Positions 6,579-9,370 of a stretch of 9,370 bases of DNA are shown here, piece by piece. The position numbers and the translations under genes are program-made. Each line of letters opens with the position of its first letter. The stretch's first letter is position 1. The notes under the pieces were generated by a model that was not told the origin of the DNA, ran no database searches, and was given only the letters and a program-made list of their open reading frames with translations. Source of the DNA: Bordetella parapertussis (lineage in GTDB: Bacteria; Pseudomonadota; Gammaproteobacteria; Burkholderiales; SG8-39); NCBI GenBank assembly GCA_945906975.1, contig CAMDRY010000094.1:1-9370 (forward strand), given 5' to 3'.

Positions 6579-7469
6579 TCAGCTTTTTTCCAGTCGCGCC
6601 GAGACCAGGCTCGCGACGATGATCATCGCGCCGCCCATCCACTCCTGCGGCGACATCACTTCGCCGGCGAGCAGCCAGGATGCAAAGGCGGCGACCACCA
6701 GTTCAAACAGGTAAATGACGATGGCGCGATTGGCCGGGGTGTGACTGAGGCCAAATTGCACCACCAGGTTGCCGAACAACAGCACGATGCCGATGAGCGC
6801 GATCAGCGTTACTGGCATCCATACGTGGACCTGGCTTGTCGCGAGCTCTTGTGGCGGCAAGAGCGGCCCGGCGCCGGCCAGCGCCGCCGCAAAGCCGATG
6901 GCGCAGCTACCGGTGAGCACCCAGAATGTTTTTTCTCCTCCGCTATGTCCGCTGGCCTTGCGCGCAAGCACATTGGACAGGGCGAATGCGACCCCGGCGG
7001 CAAGGCCCAAGCATTCGGCCTTGGTGGCGGGAAGGGGCAGGCCTGCGGCAGGCTGCCACAGCATGACAATCGCTCCGGCAAGTGCCAGCGCCACGATGGC
7101 AAGACCGGCGGCGCTCAGACGTTCGCCCAGCAGCGGCCGCGCGAACAGCACCGTCCATACCGGGGCAAGGTAAAACAGCAGCAGCACGCGCATGATCTCG
7201 CCGTGTATGAGGGCACTGGTGAGGCCGACATTGGCGCAGCCGGCGACCGCGCCAATCAGGGCCAGCGCGGCGCTTGGCCTGAGGGCCTTGATCTGGCCGG
7301 AGCAGAACACAAACCATAGCGCCAGCGCAGCGCCATAGGTCAGCGCTGAAGACCATTCGGCACTGATGCCGTACTCGCCCAACCCGCGATAGGGATACCA
7401 GATCAGGCCCCAGATGATGGCGCCGGTCAGCAGTGCCAGGACATTGGTGCCGGGAATTCGAAAAGACAT
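6579..7469 (-). CDS. EamA/DMT-superfamily 10-TM permease
   Basis: A 296-residue inner-membrane protein made of two EamA repeats (about 10-140 and 150-290), each with roughly five hydrophobic helices, the standard drug/metabolite transporter layout and length. The end-of-repeat motifs are clear: RVLLLFYLAPVWTVLFARPL then LGERL (about 94-118), and in the second half RAIVIYLFELVVAAF then LLAGEVMSPQEWMGG (about 248-280). Relatives export amino acids, nucleosides or drugs, or import small metabolites; the substrate cannot be inferred. The start is taken as the ATG at 7469. The frame extends to a TTG at 7523, but the added 18 residues are not membrane-like. No clear ribosome site precedes 7469. It is downstream of SBP4 on the same strand, 143 nt after its stop, with a GC hairpin between them, so co-transcription is uncertain. 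It converges on SBP3. Confidence 0.92.
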   Translation of the reverse strand: MSFRIPGTNVLALLTGAIIWGLIWYPYRGLGEYGISAEWSSALTYGAALALWFVFCSGQIKALRPSAALALIGAVAGCANVGLTSALIHGEIMRVLLLFYLAPVWTVLFARPLLGERLSAAGLAIVALALAGAIVMLWQPAAGLPLPATKAECLGLAAGVAFALSNVLARKASGHSGGEKTFWVLTGSCAIGFAAALAGAGPLLPPQELATSQVHVWMPVTLIALIGIVLLFGNLVVQFGLSHTPANRAIVIYLFELVVAAFASWLLAGEVMSPQEWMGGAMIIVASLVSARLEKS

Positions 7470-7574
7470 GCGGGTGGCGGGGCGTGATGTGCAGGTGCGC
7501 ACGATACACGCTTGCGGGGCCAACCGCGCCTCAGGCGATGGGCCCGGGGTTGGTGCTGGCGTTGTTCGGCTGTA

Positions 7575-7600
7575 GGCGCGGCGGCTTGGGTCGCCGCGCC
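7575..7600 (-). terminator. GC-rich hairpin downstream of SBP4
   Basis: GGCGCGGCG (7575-7583) and CGCCGCGCC (7592-7600) form a perfect 9-bp stem around an 8-nt loop, beginning 12 nt past the SBP4 stop in its direction of transcription. No T-run follows on the minus strand. It is therefore at best a weak or Rho-assisted terminator, or a 3'-end stabilising structure between SBP4 and the EamA gene. Confidence 0.4.
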
Positions 7601-7612
7601 CGGCGCGTGTCC

Positions 7613-8584
7613 TTAGTTGGCGGTAATGCCTAGTGCGCGTATGAGCTTGCCATAGCGTGCCACATCGCTGCGGATAAGGGCGCTAAATTCGGCGGGGCCA
7701 TCGCCCGAAAGTTCAAAGCCGAGCGTCGCCAATCTGGTCCGAACGGCCGGGCTGGCGATGGCTTTGGCGAATTCGGCGTGCAGTTTGCGTATCACCTCGG
7801 GCGGCGTGCCAGCCGGCGCAACCACGCCGTTCCAGGCGGCATAGTGATAGCCGGGCACACCGGCCTCGGCGATGGTCGGCACCTCTGGCATCGCCGAGGA
7901 GCGTTTGGCCGTGCTTGCGCCGAGGGCGCGCAACTTGCCGTCCCGGACCAGGCTGATGACATTGGACATGCCCGAGAACATCGCAGGCACGTGGCCCGCC
8001 AGTACGTCGGCGAGGGCCGGGCCCATGGCCTTGTAGGGCACGTGGGTCAGGCGCGTGCCGCTCGCCTCCATGAAAAATTCCATCGCGAGGTGTTGCGCCG
8101 CGCCGGCACCGGTCGAGGAGTAATTGATGCTGTCGGGCTTGGCCTTGGCGAGGGCGATGAATTCAGCGAGGGTTTTGGCCGTGACCGAAGGATTGACCAC
8201 CAGTACCAGCGGCACCGTCGAGAACAGCGTGACCGGGAGAAAGTCTTTGAGCGGGTCATAGGGCAACTTGGCGTACATCGCCGGGTTGGCCGCCATCATG
8301 CCGTCGTTGGGCATGAAGAGGGTATAGCCGTCGGGCACGGAGCGCGCCACCGCCTCGGCGGCGATGATGCCGTTGGCGCCGGTGCGGTTATCGATGATGA
8401 CCGGCTGTCCGATCTGCTCTGCGACTTGGGCGCCGACGACCCTGGCGATAGTGTCGACCGCGCTGCCTGTGCCAAAGGGCACGATGATGCGAACCGGCTT
8501 GTCGGGAAAAGTCTGGCCGCAGGCAAGATTGGCGAAGCACAGCAATGCGACGGGGAGCAGGGTGGCAAGACGGCGCAAAATCAT
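7613..8584 (-). CDS. Bug/TctC-family periplasmic solute-binding protein, SBP4
   Basis: A 323-residue secreted binding protein. From the ATG at 8584 it opens with a typical signal peptide (MILRRLATLLPVALLCFANL), probably cut in or near ACGQ before TFPDKPVRIIVPFG. Cys22 does not sit in a good lipobox (Asn at -3), so a lipoprotein is unlikely. Family motifs: FGTGSAVD (37-44), DNRTGANG (65-72), PDGYTLF (84-90), NYSSTGAGAAQH (154-165), HVPYKAMGPAL (181-191), MPEVPTIAEAGVPGY (232-246). The loops GTGSAVD, GAAQH and KAMGPA differ from the other three paralogues. A longer start at 8617 is rejected because it lies inside the likely -10 box of this gene and only adds 11 non-signal residues. GGAA lies just upstream of 8584. 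It is divergent from the MmgE/PrpD gene, a pairing common in Burkholderiales, so they may serve the same substrate (inference). Confidence 0.95.
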   Translation of the reverse strand: MILRRLATLLPVALLCFANLACGQTFPDKPVRIIVPFGTGSAVDTIARVVGAQVAEQIGQPVIIDNRTGANGIIAAEAVARSVPDGYTLFMPNDGMMAANPAMYAKLPYDPLKDFLPVTLFSTVPLVLVVNPSVTAKTLAEFIALAKAKPDSINYSSTGAGAAQHLAMEFFMEASGTRLTHVPYKAMGPALADVLAGHVPAMFSGMSNVISLVRDGKLRALGASTAKRSSAMPEVPTIAEAGVPGYHYAAWNGVVAPAGTPPEVIRKLHAEFAKAIASPAVRTRLATLGFELSGDGPAEFSALIRSDVARYGKLIRALGITAN

Positions 8585-8615
8585 GATGATTTCCGGTAAG
8601 TTGGCGGGTCGGTGC

Positions 8616-8645
8616 ATTGTAGACTGCGCTAAAGGCGATTCACAA
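8616..8645 (-). promoter_or_regulatory. Sigma70-like promoter for SBP4
   Basis: Reading the minus strand, TTGTGA (8645-8640, 4 of 6 to TTGACA), an 18-nt spacer and TACAAT (8621-8616, 5 of 6 to TATAAT). The predicted start of transcription near 8609 leaves a leader of about 25 nt before the ATG at 8584. Position and score fit well, but no experiment supports it. Confidence 0.5.
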
Positions 8646-8667
8646 TTTACCCTTTAATTTTTGCAAT
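8639..8667 (+). promoter_or_regulatory. Sigma70-like promoter for the MmgE/PrpD gene
   Basis: TTCACA (8639-8644, 5 of 6 to TTGACA), a 17-nt spacer and TGCAAT (8662-8667, 4 of 6 to TATAAT), followed about 27 nt later by the ATG at 8695. Its -35 box overlaps that of the divergent SBP4 promoter almost completely. Confidence 0.38.
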
Positions 8668-8684
8668 AGCGGTTTGAACGCAAC

Positions 8685-8688
8685 GGAG
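8685..8688 (+). promoter_or_regulatory. Ribosome binding site of the MmgE/PrpD gene
   Basis: GGAG lies 6 nt before the ATG at 8695, good spacing, and supports this start. Confidence 0.6.
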
Positions 8689-8694
8689 CGGGGC

Positions 8695-9370
8695 ATGAGC
8701 AGCGACACGACGACCTATCTGGACCAGCTGGCAGACTTTGCCAACCGCACGCAACTGGCCGACGTTTCGCCCGCGGCACTCGACTATCTTCGTGCCATCA
8801 TAGCCGACACGCTCGCCGCCTGCGCCGCCGGCAACCGCGAGCCGGAAATGCAGGCTTTGCTGGAAAAGCAGTTGCCGCAGGTGGCGCCCGGGTTTGCCAG
8901 CGTGTTCGGTTCGGGCAAGCGCCTGAACCCCATGGACGCCGCGGCGCTCAACGCCGCCGCCGGCTGCTGGCTTGAGCTCGATGAGGGCAATCTCGCCACC
9001 AACGGCCATCCGGGCATACAGGTGATTCCCGCCGCGCTGGCGGCGGCGCAGCAGCTGGGCAGCTCGGGCGAGCAATTGTTGCTGGCCTGCGCGCTCGGTT
9101 ACGAAATTTGCGGCCGTATCGGCGGCGGCTGTGACATGCGCATGGAAATTCATCCGCACGGCACTTACGGTGTGGTCGGCGCGGCGGTGGCGGTGGCAAA
9201 GTTGCAGGGACTCGATCCGCGGCGCATGCGTGAGCTGATCAGCCTGGCCGGCTCCTCGCCCATAGGGGGCAACCGGCGCAGCATGAAAGACGGCGCCACG
9301 CTGCGCAACTGGTACGCCGCGCACAGTGCGCTGATGGGGCAGATGGCGGTGCGCCTGGTGGAATCGGGTT
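8695..9370 (+). CDS. MmgE/PrpD family protein, N-terminal 225 residues (cut by right window edge)
   Basis: The reading frame is open from the ATG at 8695 to the window end, giving 225 residues. Full-length family members have about 450-490, so roughly half is present. The family is recognised from VSPAALDYLRAIIADTLAAC (24-43), DAAALNAAAGCWLELDEG (81-98), GHPGIQVIPAALAAAQQLG (104-122), HPHGTYGVVGAAVAVAKLQG (153-172) and the later MKDGATLRNWYAAHSALMG stretch. Known members include 2-methylcitrate dehydratase (PrpD) and cis-aconitate decarboxylase; the fold handles dehydration, decarboxylation or epimerisation of carboxylic acids. Asp96, His105, His153/His155 and Lys198 are at places expected for active-site residues of the family (alignment by eye). 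The sequence lacks the DFDDTH-like run of classical PrpD, so true methylcitrate dehydratase is unlikely. It is cytoplasmic and divergent from SBP4. Confidence 0.9.
   Translation, partial: MSSDTTTYLDQLADFANRTQLADVSPAALDYLRAIIADTLAACAAGNREPEMQALLEKQLPQVAPGFASVFGSGKRLNPMDAAALNAAAGCWLELDEGNLATNGHPGIQVIPAALAAAQQLGSSGEQLLLACALGYEICGRIGGGCDMRMEIHPHGTYGVVGAAVAVAKLQGLDPRRMRELISLAGSSPIGGNRRSMKDGATLRNWYAAHSALMGQMAVRLVESG

Noticed and set aside
6741..7319. Plus-strand open frame of 192 codons inside the EamA gene
   Set aside because: The product is low-complexity and Gln/Gly/His-rich, and it lies opposite a clear 10-helix permease.
8647..9324. Minus-strand open frame of 225 codons over the MmgE/PrpD start
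   Set aside because: It is a shadow; the plus frame has conserved MmgE/PrpD motifs, a good ribosome site and runs off the window end.

Overview
The window is GC-rich, densely coding DNA with the gene content of a betaproteobacterium, most likely Burkholderiales. This rests on four genes for orphan tripartite-tricarboxylate-type (TctC/Bug) periplasmic binding proteins, interspersed with carboxylic-acid and aromatic catabolic enzymes. That gene mixture is characteristic of Bordetella, Cupriavidus, Comamonadaceae and relatives. The genus cannot be read from the sequence. Layout, left half (+ strand): a Bug binding protein open at the left edge (to 949); an alpha/beta hydrolase resembling 3-oxoadipate enol-lactonase (990-1781); a 165-bp spacer with a GC palindrome; a xanthine dehydrogenase/aldehyde oxidase-type molybdenum hydroxylase large subunit (1947-4262); a 163-bp spacer carrying a 93-bp inverted-repeat element (4300-4392); a second Bug protein (4426-5406); a possible terminator or attenuator hairpin (5426-5460); and a third Bug protein (5514-6494). 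Right half: a convergent EamA/DMT-type 10-TM permease (6579-7469, minus) and a fourth Bug protein (7613-8584, minus). A short divergent promoter region (8585-8694) follows, then the start of an MmgE/PrpD family gene (8695 to the right edge, plus). How the genes may work together (inference): the Bug proteins would capture small organic acids in the periplasm. The molybdenum hydroxylase, hydrolase and MmgE/PrpD protein look like pieces of one or more peripheral degradation routes for carboxylated or aromatic compounds. The EamA permease may export or import a metabolite. No TctA/TctB membrane subunits, no FAD or 2Fe-2S partner subunits for the molybdenum enzyme and no regulator gene lie in the window, so these functions must be supplied from elsewhere if they exist. 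No tRNA, rRNA, CRISPR array, transposase or phage gene was seen. No stretch longer than 300 bases lacks a gene. The window looks like an ordinary Burkholderiales accessory/catabolic region. Its most notable points are the four divergent orphan binding proteins, the partnerless molybdenum subunit and the inverted-repeat element.
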